Notes under the pieces: generated by a model
The model's input: only the letters and a program-made list of their open reading frames with translations
What the model was told of the DNA's origin: nothing
The model's database searches: none
Part shown: positions 1-9,806 of the stretch, in pieces
How positions within the stretch are numbered: the first letter of the stretch is position 1
Layout: each line of letters starts with the position of its first letter
Translations under genes and position numbers: made by a program
NCBI RefSeq assembly: GCF_900637025.1
Contig: NZ_LR134336.1
Coordinates: 264,001 to 328,000, forward strand
Source of the DNA: Streptococcus oralis ATCC 35037
GTDB lineage: Bacteria; Bacillota; Bacilli; Lactobacillales; Streptococcaceae
Direction: 5' to 3'
Length of the DNA stretch: 64,000 bases

Positions 1-645
1 TATAGTCAAGGAGTGAGGACAATTGTTTCCACTTCGCATAGACGAAAAGGGATGTTCGAAACTCCTGAAGAAAAAATCGCAACTAACTTTTTGAAGGTGC
101 GAGAAATGGCTAAGGAAGTTGCGGATGACTTAATCATTGCCTATGGGGCAGAAATCTACTATACGCCAGATGTTGTTGAGAAGTTGGAAAAGAAATTAAT
201 CCCAACCCTCAACGATAGTCGCTATGCTTTGATTGAGTTTAGTATGAATACAGCTTATCGGGATATACATAAGGGGCTGAGTAATATTCTAATGTTAGGC
301 ATTACACCCGTCATTGCCCACATTGAACGTTACGATGCTTTAGAAAACAATGAAAATCGCGTGCGAGAGCTGATTGATATGGGATGTTATACTCAAATTA
401 ATAGTTCTCATGTTTTGAAACCAAAACTCTTCGGAGAAACTTATAAATTTATGAAAAAGAGAGCCCAGTATTTCTTGGAACGAGATCTGGTTCACGTGAT
501 AGCAAGTGATATGCACAACTTGGATCACAGACCTCCTCATATGGAGGAAGCCTATGATATCATTGCCAAAAAATACAGTGAAGATAAGGCTAAGGAACTT
601 TTTAAGGATAATCCCCGAAAAATAATAATGGATCAATTGATTTAG
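1..645 (+). CDS. cpsB: CpsB/Wzh protein-tyrosine phosphatase (5' end cut off)
   Basis: PHP-family, metal-dependent phosphotyrosine phosphatase that removes phosphate from the CpsD kinase and so tunes capsule chain synthesis. The reading frame is open from base 1, so the GTG at 13 is an internal Val and the true start lies outside the window. About 214 residues are visible; the family is about 243, so roughly 29 N-terminal residues (including the first HxH metal ligands) are missing. Visible metal-site motifs are AHIERY and ASDMHN. It ends 8 nt before cpsC, within the cpsBCD regulatory block. Confidence 0.93.
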   Translation, partial: YSQGVRTIVSTSHRRKGMFETPEEKIATNFLKVREMAKEVADDLIIAYGAEIYYTPDVVEKLEKKLIPTLNDSRYALIEFSMNTAYRDIHKGLSNILMLGITPVIAHIERYDALENNENRVRELIDMGCYTQINSSHVLKPKLFGETYKFMKKRAQYFLERDLVHVIASDMHNLDHRPPHMEEAYDIIAKKYSEDKAKELFKDNPRKIIMDQLI

Positions 646-653
646 GAGAAAAA

Positions 654-1346
654 ATGAAAGAACAAAATATGATGGAAATCGATGTATTTCACTTACTTAA
701 AATCCTTTGGAAGCGAAAATTGTTAATTGCTTTGGTAGCATTCGTGACAGGGATAGTAGCATTTGCCTACAGTAGTTTTATTGTGAAGCCGGAGTTTACG
801 AGTACGACCAGAATTTATGTGGTCAATCGTAATCAGGGAGATAAGCCTGGCTTGACTAACCAAGATTTGCAAGCAGGATCTTACTTGGTAAAAGACTATC
901 GCGAAATCATTCTCTCGCAAGACGTTTTAGAGAAGGTTGCGACTGATTTGAAACTAGAACTCCCTCCAAAAGGTCTAGCTAGTAAAATCAAGGTAACAGT
1001 TCCAGTGGATACGCGTATTGTATCGATTTCTGTTACAGACCGTGCACCTGAGGAAGCTAGCCGTATCGCCAACTCTTTGAGAGAGGTTGCGGCTCAAAAG
1101 ATCATCAGCGTCACTCGCGTTTCGGATGTGACAACACTTGAAGAAGCACGCCCTGCAACATCGCCATCTTCACCAAATATTCGTCGCAATACCATGGTTG
1201 GATTCCTTGCGGGGGCGGTTGTGATGGTTGTCACAGTTCTCCTTGTTGAGCTCTTGGATACACGAGTGAAACGTCCAGAAGATATTGAGGACGTGATGCA
1301 AATTGCACTATTGGGAGTAGTTCCAAATTTGGATAAATTGAAATAG
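654..1346 (+). CDS. cpsC: CpsC/Wzd polysaccharide co-polymerase, CpsD activator
   Basis: Membrane adaptor of the Wzz family that works with the CpsD kinase to set polysaccharide chain length and attachment to the wall. It is 230 aa. The first membrane segment is at about residues 24-45 (after LLKILWKRK) and the second at about 180-203, with a Wzz-type extracytoplasmic region between. A GGAGAAAA ribosome site precedes the ATG. Length and layout match the streptococcal CpsC family, which lacks the kinase domain; that is supplied by the next gene. Confidence 0.95.
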   Translation: MKEQNMMEIDVFHLLKILWKRKLLIALVAFVTGIVAFAYSSFIVKPEFTSTTRIYVVNRNQGDKPGLTNQDLQAGSYLVKDYREIILSQDVLEKVATDLKLELPPKGLASKIKVTVPVDTRIVSISVTDRAPEEASRIANSLREVAAQKIISVTRVSDVTTLEEARPATSPSSPNIRRNTMVGFLAGAVVMVVTVLLVELLDTRVKRPEDIEDVMQIALLGVVPNLDKLK

Positions 1347-1355
1347 GAGAGAAAA

Positions 1356-2048
1356 ATGCCAACGTTAGAAATTGCACAAAAAAAATTAGATTTGGCAAGA
1401 AAAGCAGAAGAATACTACAATGCCCTTCGCACCAATATTCAATTGAGTGGGAATAACTTGAAAGTGATTGCGATCACGTCTGTAAAACCGGGTGAAGGGA
1501 AGTCAACTACTTCTACCAATATTGCTTGGGCTTTCGCGCGTGCGGGCTATAAGACGCTGTTGATTGATGCGGATATCCGTAATTCAGTCATGTCAGGTGT
1601 CTTTAAATCACGGGAAAAGATTACAGGCCTAACAGAGTTCTTGTCAGGCACAACAGACCTATCACAAGGTTTATGTGAAACCAATGTTGAAAATTTGTTT
1701 GTCATTCAAGCGGGTTCTGTATCACCAAACCCAACAGCTTTGTTACAAAGTGAAAATTTTGCGACCATGATTGACACCTTACGTAAGTACTTTGACTACA
1801 TCGTTGTAGATACTGCTCCGATTGGAGTTGTTATCGATGCGGCGATTATCACGCAGAAGTGTGACGCTTCTGTTTTAGTAACTGCTGCTGGTGAAACAAA
1901 TCGTCGTGATGTCCAAAAAGCTAAAGAACAACTCGAACAAACAGGCAAACCATTCTTAGGAATTGTGCTTAATAAACTCAATACTTCAGTTGAAAAATAT
2001 GGCTCCTATGGAGCATATGGAAACTATGGGAATTATGGCAAAAAATAA
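1356..2048 (+). CDS. cpsD: CpsD/Wze autophosphorylating tyrosine kinase
   Basis: Cytoplasmic BY-kinase that pairs with CpsC. Walker A lies at residues 43-51 (SVKPGEGKS), Walker A' at 68-73 (LLIDAD), and the C-terminal tail is Tyr-rich (YGSYGAYGNYGNYG), the cluster that is autophosphorylated and then dephosphorylated by CpsB. It is 230 aa, normal for the family. AGGAG lies 8-12 nt upstream of the ATG. It forms one transcription unit with cpsB and cpsC. Confidence 0.96.
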   Translation: MPTLEIAQKKLDLARKAEEYYNALRTNIQLSGNNLKVIAITSVKPGEGKSTTSTNIAWAFARAGYKTLLIDADIRNSVMSGVFKSREKITGLTEFLSGTTDLSQGLCETNVENLFVIQAGSVSPNPTALLQSENFATMIDTLRKYFDYIVVDTAPIGVVIDAAIITQKCDASVLVTAAGETNRRDVQKAKEQLEQTGKPFLGIVLNKLNTSVEKYGSYGAYGNYGNYGKK

Positions 2049-2070
2049 TAAATAGTTTAGGGAAGATATT

Positions 2071-3438
2071 ATGGAAGAAAAGGGATTGAAGATTACTTTG
2101 GCGACAATCCAGAGTTTTCTTGTCATTTTATTAGCTTATTTACTTAGTTTTGTTAAGGAAACAGAGATTGTAAATACTTCTGTTATTATCTTGTTCATTC
2201 TTCATTTTTTTATTTTTTATATCAGTGATTATGGGCATGATTTTTTTAAAAGGGGTTATTTAGCAGAGTTTATCAACACTGCAAAGTACATTGTGTTCTT
2301 TGCTTTAGCTATCAGTATTTCGAATTTTTTCTTAGAAGATCGTTTTAGTATCTCTAGACGAGGGATGATTTATTTTTTGACAATACACTCTATTCTGTTG
2401 TATTTGTTGAATCTGTGCATTAAACGCTATAGAAAACGCATCTTTCCAAATCTCAAGGGGAGTAAGAAGATATTCTTGATAACAGCGACCTCTAGGGTTG
2501 AAAAAGTCATCGATAGGCTGATAGAGTCGGGAGAAATTTTTTGGAATTTGGTGGCGGTCAGTGTTTTAGACCAGCCTGATTTTCAGCATCAAACCTTAAC
2601 CGTTGTACCTGCTGAGAACATCTTAGACTTTGCTACTCATGAAGTTGTCGATGAGGTCTTTATCAATCTACCAAGTGAAGAGTACGACATCGGGGAGTTT
2701 ATCTCACTTTTTGAGACAATGGGAATTGATGTTACAGTTAATCTGAATGCTTTTAATAACTATCTAGGTAGTGATAAAAAGATTCGTGGGATGGCAGGGC
2801 TGAATGTTATCACGTTTTCTACAAAATTTTATAAGACCAGTCATGTCATTGCCAAACGTTTCATTGATATTGTCGGTTCGATTGTCGGATTGATTATTTG
2901 TGGTTTGGTGAGCATTGTTTTGGTTCCGATGATTCGACAAGATGGTGGGCCAGCGATTTTTTCTCAAACGCGTATTGGAAAAAATGGTCGACATTTCACT
3001 TTCTATAAATTTAGATCTATGTGCGTGAATGCTGAGCAGCGGAAACAAGAACTTTTGGCGCAAAATACTATGCAGGGGGGCATGTTTAAGGTCGATGATG
3101 ATCCTCGTATCACTCCAATTGGTCGCTTTATTCGTAAGACCAGCCTAGATGAGTTACCGCAGTTTTGGAATGTTTTAATGGGAGATATGAGTCTGGTCGG
3201 AACCCGTCCCCCAACAGTGGATGAGTATGAAAAATATACACCTGAGCAAAAACGTCGATTGAGTTTTAAACCTGGGATAACAGGCTTGTGGCAAGTCAGC
3301 GGGCGAAGTGAGATCAAGGATTTCAATGAAGTTGTTAAATTAGATGTGGCCTATATTGATGATTGGACTATTTGGAAAGATATTGAAATATTGTTAAAGA
3401 CCGTTAAAGTTGTATTTATGAGAGATGGGGCGAAGTAA
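2071..3438 (+). CDS. wchA: Undecaprenyl-phosphate sugar-phosphate transferase (WchA/CpsE type)
   Basis: Initiates the repeat unit by moving a hexose-1-phosphate (usually glucose-1-P for WchA) onto undecaprenyl phosphate. It is 455 aa, with four to five N-terminal hydrophobic segments in the first 120 residues, a central nucleotide-binding-like region, another membrane segment near residue 265-290, and a C-terminal bacterial sugar-transferase domain with KFRSMCVNAE, DELPQFWNVLMGDMSLVG and PGITGLWQVSGR. Length and motifs match the full polyprenyl glycosylphosphotransferase family. Glucose as the sugar is inferred from family resemblance. Confidence 0.92.
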   Translation: MEEKGLKITLATIQSFLVILLAYLLSFVKETEIVNTSVIILFILHFFIFYISDYGHDFFKRGYLAEFINTAKYIVFFALAISISNFFLEDRFSISRRGMIYFLTIHSILLYLLNLCIKRYRKRIFPNLKGSKKIFLITATSRVEKVIDRLIESGEIFWNLVAVSVLDQPDFQHQTLTVVPAENILDFATHEVVDEVFINLPSEEYDIGEFISLFETMGIDVTVNLNAFNNYLGSDKKIRGMAGLNVITFSTKFYKTSHVIAKRFIDIVGSIVGLIICGLVSIVLVPMIRQDGGPAIFSQTRIGKNGRHFTFYKFRSMCVNAEQRKQELLAQNTMQGGMFKVDDDPRITPIGRFIRKTSLDELPQFWNVLMGDMSLVGTRPPTVDEYEKYTPEQKRRLSFKPGITGLWQVSGRSEIKDFNEVVKLDVAYIDDWTIWKDIEILLKTVKVVFMRDGAK

Positions 3439-3468
3439 TTTCTGCCCTTCAGTCCTGTTAGGAGAGAA

Positions 3469-4641
3469 ATGAAACAGTCAGTTTATATTATTGGTTCAAA
3501 GGGGATTCCTGCTAAGTATGGAGGATTTGAAACCTTTGTTGAAAAATTAACCGAATATCAAAAAGACAGCAACATACAATACTATGTTGCTTGTATGCGT
3601 GAAAATTCAGCTAAATCTGGCATTACGGATGACCAGTTTGAGCACAATGGGGCCATTTGTTTCAACATTGATGTGCCTAATATTGGTCCGGCTCGTGCTA
3701 TCGCTTACGATATTGCAGCAGTCAATAAGGCTATTGAATTGGCTAGGGAAAACAAGGACGAGGCTCCTATTTTTTACATTCTAGCTTGTCGAATTGGACC
3801 GTTTATTTCTGGCCTTAAGAAAAAGATTCGTGCGATTGGTGGTCGGTTGCTGGTAAATCCAGATGGTCATGAATGGCTACGAGCAAAATGGAGCCTGCCA
3901 GTTCGTAAGTACTGGAAATTCTCAGAGCAACTCATGGTCAAGCATGCTGATTTATTGGTATGTGATAGCAAAAATATCGAAAAATATATCCAAGAGGATT
4001 ATAAGCAGTATCAACCAAAGACCACTTATATTGCCTATGGGACAGACACTGCTCCTTCAAACCTGAAGGCAGAAGATACCAAGGTTCGGAACTGGTATCA
4101 GGAAAAAGGTGTTAGCGAAAATGGCTATTATCTAGTGGTGGGACGATTCGTTCCTGAAAACAACTACGAAACCATGATTCGTGAATTTATCAAGTCCAAA
4201 TCTAAGAAGGACTTTGTCCTTATCACAAATGTGGAGCAGAATAAATTTTACGATCAGTTATTACAGGATACTGGTTTTGACAAAGATCCTAGGGTTAAAT
4301 TTGTCGGTACGGTCTATGACCAAGAGTTGCTCAAGTATATTCGTGAGCATGCCTTTGCCTATTTCCATGGACATGAGGTTGGAGGAACCAACCCTTCTCT
4401 ACTGGAAGCTCTAGCATCTACAAAACTGAATTTGTTGCTAGATGTTGGCTTTAACCGTGAGGTTGGTGAAGACGGGGCCATTTATTGGAAAAAAGATGAG
4501 TTGGCACGCATCATTGAGGAAACAGAAGGATTTAATCAGGCAGCAATAGCTGACTTGGATTTCAAGTCAAGCCAAAGAATCCTCTCAGCTTTCACATGGG
4601 AAAAGATTGTGTCAGATTATGAAGAAGTGTTTAAAGGGTAA
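3469..4641 (+). CDS. wchF: Rhamnosyltransferase, WchF/Cps2T-like
   Basis: 390-aa cytoplasmic glycosyltransferase with the DUF1972-type N-terminus (GSKGIPAKYGGFETFVEKL) and a GT4-like C-terminal half (GRFVPENNYETMI; GHEVGGTNPSLLEALA). In pneumococcal and oral streptococcal loci this family directly follows wchA and adds beta-1,4-linked L-rhamnose to the lipid-linked glucose. The rmlABCD genes in this locus supply dTDP-rhamnose, which fits. The exact linkage is inferred from position and family. Confidence 0.88.
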   Translation: MKQSVYIIGSKGIPAKYGGFETFVEKLTEYQKDSNIQYYVACMRENSAKSGITDDQFEHNGAICFNIDVPNIGPARAIAYDIAAVNKAIELARENKDEAPIFYILACRIGPFISGLKKKIRAIGGRLLVNPDGHEWLRAKWSLPVRKYWKFSEQLMVKHADLLVCDSKNIEKYIQEDYKQYQPKTTYIAYGTDTAPSNLKAEDTKVRNWYQEKGVSENGYYLVVGRFVPENNYETMIREFIKSKSKKDFVLITNVEQNKFYDQLLQDTGFDKDPRVKFVGTVYDQELLKYIREHAFAYFHGHEVGGTNPSLLEALASTKLNLLLDVGFNREVGEDGAIYWKKDELARIIEETEGFNQAAIADLDFKSSQRILSAFTWEKIVSDYEEVFKG

Positions 4642-4644
4642 AGA

Positions 4645-5802
4645 ATGAAACGGATTTTATACTTGCATGCTGGTGCAGAAATGTATGGAGCAGATAAGGT
4701 TTTACTGGAATTGATCAAAGGATTGGATTCCAAAGAATTTGAAGCTCATGTCATCCTGCCAAATGATGGTGTTTTAGTCGAGGCCTTGCGTCAGGTTGGG
4801 GCTCAGGTCAGCGTGTTGGATTATCCGATTTTACGTAGAAAATACTTTAATCCTGAGGGAATTTTAGAATACCTGAAATCCTATCGTCGCTATTCTCAAA
4901 AAATCGCCCAATATGTGCGTGAGAATGGGATAGATCTTGTTCATAACAATACGACAGCAGTTCTGGAAGGGATCTATCTCAAGAGAAAAGTAAAACTCCC
5001 CTTAATTTGGCATGTTCATGAGATTATTGTCAAGCCCAAGGCTATTTCAGATTTTATCAACTTTTTGATGGGGCGATATGCAGATAAGATCGTAACAGTA
5101 TCTCAAGCTGTTGCCAGTCATGTCAAGCAGTCTCCTTTTATCAATGACAGCCAAGTAGAAGTGATTTATAACGGTGTGGACAATGCGGTTTATCATTCGA
5201 TGCAAGCAAACACAGTGCGTGAACAATTTGCTATCTCAGAAGAGGCTCTTGTCATTGGTATGGTTGGCCGCGTCAACGCTTGGAAGGGACAAGGAGATTT
5301 TCTAGAAGCAGTGACGCCGATTTTGGAGCAGAATCCCAATGCCATCGCTTTTCTGGCAGGAAGTGCCTTTGCGGGTGAAGAGTGGCGAGTTGATGAGCTC
5401 GAGTCTAAGATTGCCAAATCAAGTGTAGCCTCACAAATCAAACGAATTGACTATTATGAGCATACGACTGAGCTTTATAATATGTTTGATATCTTTGTCT
5501 TACCAAGTACTAATCCCGATCCACTACCGACAGTGGTATTAGAGGCAATGGCTTGTGGCAAGCCAGTAGTTGGTTACCGTCATGGTGGTGTTTGCGAAAT
5601 GGTAAAAGAAGGTATAAATGGCTTACTGGCCACTCCAAATCAACCAGCAGAACTCTCAAAAGTCATTCAAGAATTGGTGGAGGATCCAGAGAAAAGAAAC
5701 CAATTTGGCCAAGCATCAGTAGAAAGACAAAGAGAATTATTTTCTTTGGAGAGTTACATCAAGAACTTCTCGGAGTTGTATAAAACAGATAGAAAAGATT
5801 AG
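4645..5802 (+). CDS. GT4 family glycosyltransferase (probable WefA-like)
   Basis: 385-aa GT-B enzyme. N-terminal [21 protein letters not shown] and C-terminal [24 protein letters not shown] (the E-x7-E-type donor-binding motif) are diagnostic of GT4. It starts 3 nt after the wchF-like stop. In receptor-polysaccharide clusters the gene in this position (wefA) is a second rhamnosyl- or galactosyltransferase; I cannot assign the sugar here. Confidence 0.85.
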   Translation: MKRILYLHAGAEMYGADKVLLELIKGLDSKEFEAHVILPNDGVLVEALRQVGAQVSVLDYPILRRKYFNPEGILEYLKSYRRYSQKIAQYVRENGIDLVHNNTTAVLEGIYLKRKVKLPLIWHVHEIIVKPKAISDFINFLMGRYADKIVTVSQAVASHVKQSPFINDSQVEVIYNGVDNAVYHSMQANTVREQFAISEEALVIGMVGRVNAWKGQGDFLEAVTPILEQNPNAIAFLAGSAFAGEEWRVDELESKIAKSSVASQIKRIDYYEHTTELYNMFDIFVLPSTNPDPLPTVVLEAMACGKPVVGYRHGGVCEMVKEGINGLLATPNQPAELSKVIQELVEDPEKRNQFGQASVERQRELFSLESYIKNFSELYKTDRKD

Positions 5803-5804
5803 TT

Positions 5805-6803
5805 ATGAATAAAATAGATTTTGTTGTTACTTGGGTTGATGGTGGAGATCCAATTTGGCAAGCCAAGAAAGCTAAATATTCTGGAGCTGTGGATACTTCT
5901 AAAAACAGCATGAATTCTGTGAAAGCCTACCGTGATTGGGGAACTTTTAAATACTGGTTTAGGGGGGTTGAAAAGTTTGCTCCTTGGGTCAATAAGGTCT
6001 ACCTCGTGACCGACCAGCAAAAGCCAAGCTGGTTAGAGTTAAATAGTGAAAAATTGGTCTTGGTAGATCATACAGAGATTATCTGTAATGACTATCTACC
6101 AGTTTTTTCTGCCAATCCTATCGAAAGTAATATTCACCGTATTCCCGGACTCTCTGAGCACTTTGTCTTTTTCAATGATGACGTTTATCTCACTGCTCCA
6201 GTTACGCCGACGGATTTCTTCTCTGAAGAAGGACTGCCAAAGTATAACACAGCCTTATCACCGATTGTTCCAGAACGATATGGGACAGGTCATTTTCAAG
6301 TGAACGATATGGAAATTGTGACTAGTTATTTTACTAGAGATGAGATCTTGAAAAATGGAAAATTTTTATCTCTTAAGCAGGGCTTAAAAAATATTGTCAA
6401 GACTCTGCTCTATAGAAATAGTAAATTTATTTGTGGTTTTTGGGAAAATCATTTAACCCATCCTCTCTTAAAGTCAACTATGGAACTGGTATGGGAAAAA
6501 GAAACCGCCATTTTGGAAAAAACGTCAGCTAGTCGCTTTAGAAGCCCATCTGACACCAATATTTGGCTCTTTAAATATTGGCAGATTGCTAGTGGGAAAT
6601 ATGAGGTTGCTGATCCTAATTTGGGCGATTTATTTTCTCTAGATAATGCAGGTCCAGAATTTTGGAAACTTTTAAATTCTGGGAAATATAAAGTGATGTG
6701 TATCAATGATGGCTTTAATGTTCAAAATGAAGAACAAGTCATGACTGATTTTATCAAAGCGATGGATCAACTATTTTCAGAAAAAAGTTCATTTGAGCTT
6801 TGA
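5805..6803 (+). CDS. Stealth-family sugar-phosphate transferase (WefC-like)
   Basis: 332 aa. It contains the conserved Stealth regions: CR1 at the N-terminus ([16 protein letters not shown]), CR2 ([23 protein letters not shown] region), and CR3/CR4 with [19 protein letters not shown] and the [11 protein letters not shown] region. Stealth proteins transfer hexose-1-phosphate and create phosphodiester links. In S. oralis and S. gordonii, WefC does this in coaggregation receptor polysaccharides. The start codon is 3 nt after the preceding stop, so the genes are probably translationally coupled. A phosphodiester in the polymer is the direct prediction. Confidence 0.9.
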   Translation: MNKIDFVVTWVDGGDPIWQAKKAKYSGAVDTSKNSMNSVKAYRDWGTFKYWFRGVEKFAPWVNKVYLVTDQQKPSWLELNSEKLVLVDHTEIICNDYLPVFSANPIESNIHRIPGLSEHFVFFNDDVYLTAPVTPTDFFSEEGLPKYNTALSPIVPERYGTGHFQVNDMEIVTSYFTRDEILKNGKFLSLKQGLKNIVKTLLYRNSKFICGFWENHLTHPLLKSTMELVWEKETAILEKTSASRFRSPSDTNIWLFKYWQIASGKYEVADPNLGDLFSLDNAGPEFWKLLNSGKYKVMCINDGFNVQNEEQVMTDFIKAMDQLFSEKSSFEL

Positions 6804-6837
6804 AATTTCTAATTGAGTAAGAGAAAGAAAAGGAAAT

Positions 6838-7803
6838 ATGATTTCGGTAATTGTACCAATTTATAATGTGGAGGAATACCTTCGCTATGCTATGGAAAGT
6901 TTGGTAAATCAAACCTATAAAGATTTTGAAGTCATTTTGGTTGACGATGGTTCCACTGATAATTCTGGGGAACTATGCGATCAATATGCAAGTGAGTACG
7001 ATTGGGTATCAGCCTATCATAAAGTAAATGGTGGCTTGTCTGATGCTAGAAACTATGGTGTGACTAAAGCTAAAGGGGACTGGATTGTTTTCCTAGATCC
7101 AGATGACTATTTTGAGCCTTGTGCCCTTGAGCTTTTGATGGAACTCCAAAAACGTACAGGTGCTAGGATTGTTGCAGGCAAAGGTAAGGATGCCTATGAT
7201 CATGATTCTTATCAAAACTACCAAATAAATGAAGAAACGCTAGCGAAAGCTACCCTTCTTTCTTCTGAAGAAACTTTAGTAGAGATGCTCTATGGTACAG
7301 TTGCTACGGTCTCTGCCTGGGCTAAGCTCTTTCCCAGAGATATCGTGGAAAAACACCCATATCCAAAAGGGAAAATCTATGAAGACTTATATGTTATAAG
7401 TGACTACTTGAAAGAAGTGGAATCAGTTTGTGTGATTGATTTAGGCATCTATCATTATTATCGTAGACCAAACAGTATTACCTTATCAAACTTCAATAGC
7501 AAGCACTATGATTTTTATGATTCTATGGATCATTTGAAAGAAGTTATCCAAAAGGACTATTCTGCCAATACAGAACTTGACGATGCTGTCATCGCCCGTT
7601 TGTTCATTGGTAGTCTCCACATTTTCATCTTAATCTCAGATTCTTCCAAAAAGGAAATCCTTCGTATTCAAAGAAAGATTCGGCCTCATCTAGGAAGAGT
7701 ATTGAAAAATAAGCGGATTAACTTGAAAAATAAGGCGATCTATATAATGTTATCATTGGTTCCGGGTCTGTATTATCGTTTTAAAAAATTAAAAAAAGCC
7801 TAA
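6838..7803 (+). CDS. GT2 family glycosyltransferase
   Basis: 321 aa. The GT-A fold N-terminus (ISVIVPIYNVEEYLRYAMESL), the VILVDDGSTDNSG motif and the DPDDYFEP DxD-type motif are typical of GT2 enzymes that add Gal, GalNAc or Glc to lipid-linked repeat units. The C-terminal basic stretch (YYRFKKLKKA) could associate with the membrane. An AAGGAAA site precedes the ATG. Acceptor and linkage cannot be read from sequence. Confidence 0.87.
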   Translation: MISVIVPIYNVEEYLRYAMESLVNQTYKDFEVILVDDGSTDNSGELCDQYASEYDWVSAYHKVNGGLSDARNYGVTKAKGDWIVFLDPDDYFEPCALELLMELQKRTGARIVAGKGKDAYDHDSYQNYQINEETLAKATLLSSEETLVEMLYGTVATVSAWAKLFPRDIVEKHPYPKGKIYEDLYVISDYLKEVESVCVIDLGIYHYYRRPNSITLSNFNSKHYDFYDSMDHLKEVIQKDYSANTELDDAVIARLFIGSLHIFILISDSSKKEILRIQRKIRPHLGRVLKNKRINLKNKAIYIMLSLVPGLYYRFKKLKKA

Positions 7804-7837
7804 ACAAATGAAAGAGGTTAGAGATTAGAAAAAGAAA

Positions 7838-8188
7838 ATGTTAAAGATAGAACGTGACAAACTGTTAGTGGCAGTGGTTCTAACATTGGTGATTTCGATT
7901 GATATGATCCAGACCTCAATGTTAGCGCCTATCCTGCCTCAAATCCCCAATATCGTTCCATTTTTCGGAGTGGTCTTGTTAGGGCTACGTTTTCTTTATA
8001 TTAAGCACTATTCTTTTGCCTTTCTCTTGTTTGCGCCACTTTTATTGATAGCAGGTTGTCACATTTACTATAAGACGGGTAATCTAAATGCTTTAATGTA
8101 CCTTCTTCTGATTATCTTTCTCTATAGAGTGGAGTTAGAGAGTGTTTTAAAACTATATGTAGGGCTCTTCTGCTATGGGAAAGTATAA
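7838..8188 (+). pseudogene. Truncated oligosaccharide repeat-unit polymerase (wzy remnant)
   Basis: Only 116 aa, with three to four hydrophobic segments (LLVAVVLTLVISIDMI; VPFFGVVLLGLRFLYI; AFLLFAPLLLIAG; ALMYLLLIIFLYRV). This looks like the N-terminal quarter of a Wzy or O-antigen-ligase-like protein (normally about 390-450 aa). The frame breaks off at YVGLFCYGKV, just where the sequence becomes AT-rich and non-coding. An intact, different polymerase follows at 8584. It is most likely the residue of the original wzy; a functional short membrane protein cannot be excluded. Confidence 0.72.
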
Positions 8189-8583
8189 TCCCAATCGAAT
8201 GAAATATCAACTGGAAAAATTAGAGAAAGTTGACCAGCTGATGTCAATATGGGGCATTCATGATGAACAATTTGTTGATCAAATAAAACTCGTATTCTAA
8301 TGAGTAATATTCAAAATATTTCAGCTCAAAAAACACCCCTTCTTTTGAAACGGCAATATTTTGAAGAATTGTGTGTAAACAAAGAAATGGTTATTTTGAC
8401 AAAAAAATACTCCTTTTATCAATCTTTTCGTTAGATGCTTACTTAATTATAGAATGTATCGTACGTTGATTTTTCTAAAAAAATACAGATTTTAATCAAA
8501 TGGGTATGTTCAATTCTTGGATATTTGATAATAGAGAGTTGTAAAGTTTTAAATATTTTTAATTAAATGATTGAAAGGGTTGG
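8175..8583 (+). other. Degenerate AT-rich stretch between old and new wzy, with two tiny ORFs
   Basis: About 400 bp with no normal gene. Two minute overlapping frames are visible: ATG 8175 to TAA 8300 (41 aa, beginning MGKYNPNRMKYQLEKLEK) and ATG 8300 to TAG 8434 (44 aa, beginning MSNIQNISAQKTPLLLKRQY), coupled by a TAATG overlap. Neither has a clear ribosome site or a recognisable family. They look like decayed remnants left by the recombination that truncated the first wzy. From 8435 to 8583 I see only AT-rich sequence leading to the next gene. Confidence 0.5.
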
Positions 8584-9759
8584 ATGACTATTGTGATGAA
8601 CAATCGTACTATATCAGAAAAAATTTATTTAATCACCTTATTTATATGGGTTGTTGTCACATCATTAGTCACAACTACTTATTTTATTAGATTGGAGGGC
8701 TTTTTATCATTGTATAGGATCCTCCTCTATTTCACAATTGCTATGATTTTGATAAAAGAGTTGGTGAATCTTCCAAGAACCTTGTATCACTTTAGATTTC
8801 ATTGGAAACAACTGTTAATAGCAGTATTGTTCATTATTTCTATGTTTATAGTTGCAAAAAATCGAGAGGGGTTACTTGATTTAAATGTTCTTTTACTTGT
8901 TTTTTCAGCTAGAGATATAGATTTCAGAAAGTTATTAGGAACGTTCTCTTTTGCCACATTTCTAGTCCTTGTTTTGACGATTTTTGCTAGCAACATGGGC
9001 GTGATTTCAAATATGATCATGCGTGCAGATAGCGGATATCGTTTTAGTCTAGGGTTTAATTATGTTTCGTTTGCTTCTCAAAGATTATTTTTTGCATTGT
9101 GTAGTTATCTAATGTTTCGAGGGAAAAAAATTTCTTACATGGAATTACTGGTCTTACTGTCGGCTACGATTTATATGTACCAACAAACTTCGACAACCAG
9201 TCCATTTTATTTAAGTATTTTAATACTTACATATGCGTTGTTTAGTCTGAAAATCATAAAAAAAGACTTTATTATTGGACACTTCTGGATGAAAACAATC
9301 GCAAAATATGGTTTTATTTTGGCTTTAATCATTACCTTATATTTCTGTTTTTATTCATCTGGGAATTTATTCCATTTTGTAGATCAATTTACACATAATC
9401 GGCTACGGTTAAGTGTAGAGGGCTTCCGCAATTTTGGAGTATCTTGGTTAGGACAACATATTAAATTCACACACTTAGATATTTTCGGGAATTTTACTAG
9501 TAATTATAATTTCATAGATAGCTCGTTTGTGCAATTGTTGGTTATTGATGGCTTAATCGTCAGTGCCTTCATGTTGATGACTCTTACTAAAGTTATGAAA
9601 TATTTCGTAACCATTCGAAAAGATATCGTACTTGCCTGTTTAGGAATCATGATTATCCATGGCATGTTTGACCCTCAAATGTTAGTTCTTCGATATTCTC
9701 CATTGATCTTATTTATCAGTCGTTTGTTTATCATGAATTCAGATAATGAAATTGAATAA
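8584..9759 (+). CDS. wzy: Oligosaccharide repeat-unit polymerase Wzy
   Basis: 391-aa integral membrane protein with about ten to eleven hydrophobic segments and one larger periplasmic loop (around FYSSGNLFHFVDQF through DSSFVQLL). This is the topology of Wzy polymerases that link flipped repeat units. Sequence conservation in this family is poor, so the call rests on topology, size and position before wzx. Base composition is more AT-rich than the flanking transferase genes, consistent with import. MTIVMNNRT offers two starts: 8584, and a Met four codons later. Confidence 0.85.
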   Translation: MTIVMNNRTISEKIYLITLFIWVVVTSLVTTTYFIRLEGFLSLYRILLYFTIAMILIKELVNLPRTLYHFRFHWKQLLIAVLFIISMFIVAKNREGLLDLNVLLLVFSARDIDFRKLLGTFSFATFLVLVLTIFASNMGVISNMIMRADSGYRFSLGFNYVSFASQRLFFALCSYLMFRGKKISYMELLVLLSATIYMYQQTSTTSPFYLSILILTYALFSLKIIKKDFIIGHFWMKTIAKYGFILALIITLYFCFYSSGNLFHFVDQFTHNRLRLSVEGFRNFGVSWLGQHIKFTHLDIFGNFTSNYNFIDSSFVQLLVIDGLIVSAFMLMTLTKVMKYFVTIRKDIVLACLGIMIIHGMFDPQMLVLRYSPLILFISRLFIMNSDNEIE

Positions 9760-9806
9760 AGAAGATTAAACGATAATTTAACAGGAAGGCAAAATTTTCT
9801 ATACTT

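Noticed and set aside
7838-8188. Treating the 116-aa membrane ORF as a complete gene
   Set aside because: It ends mid-topology, is directly followed by decayed DNA, and lies where a full wzy is expected, so a pseudogene is the better call.
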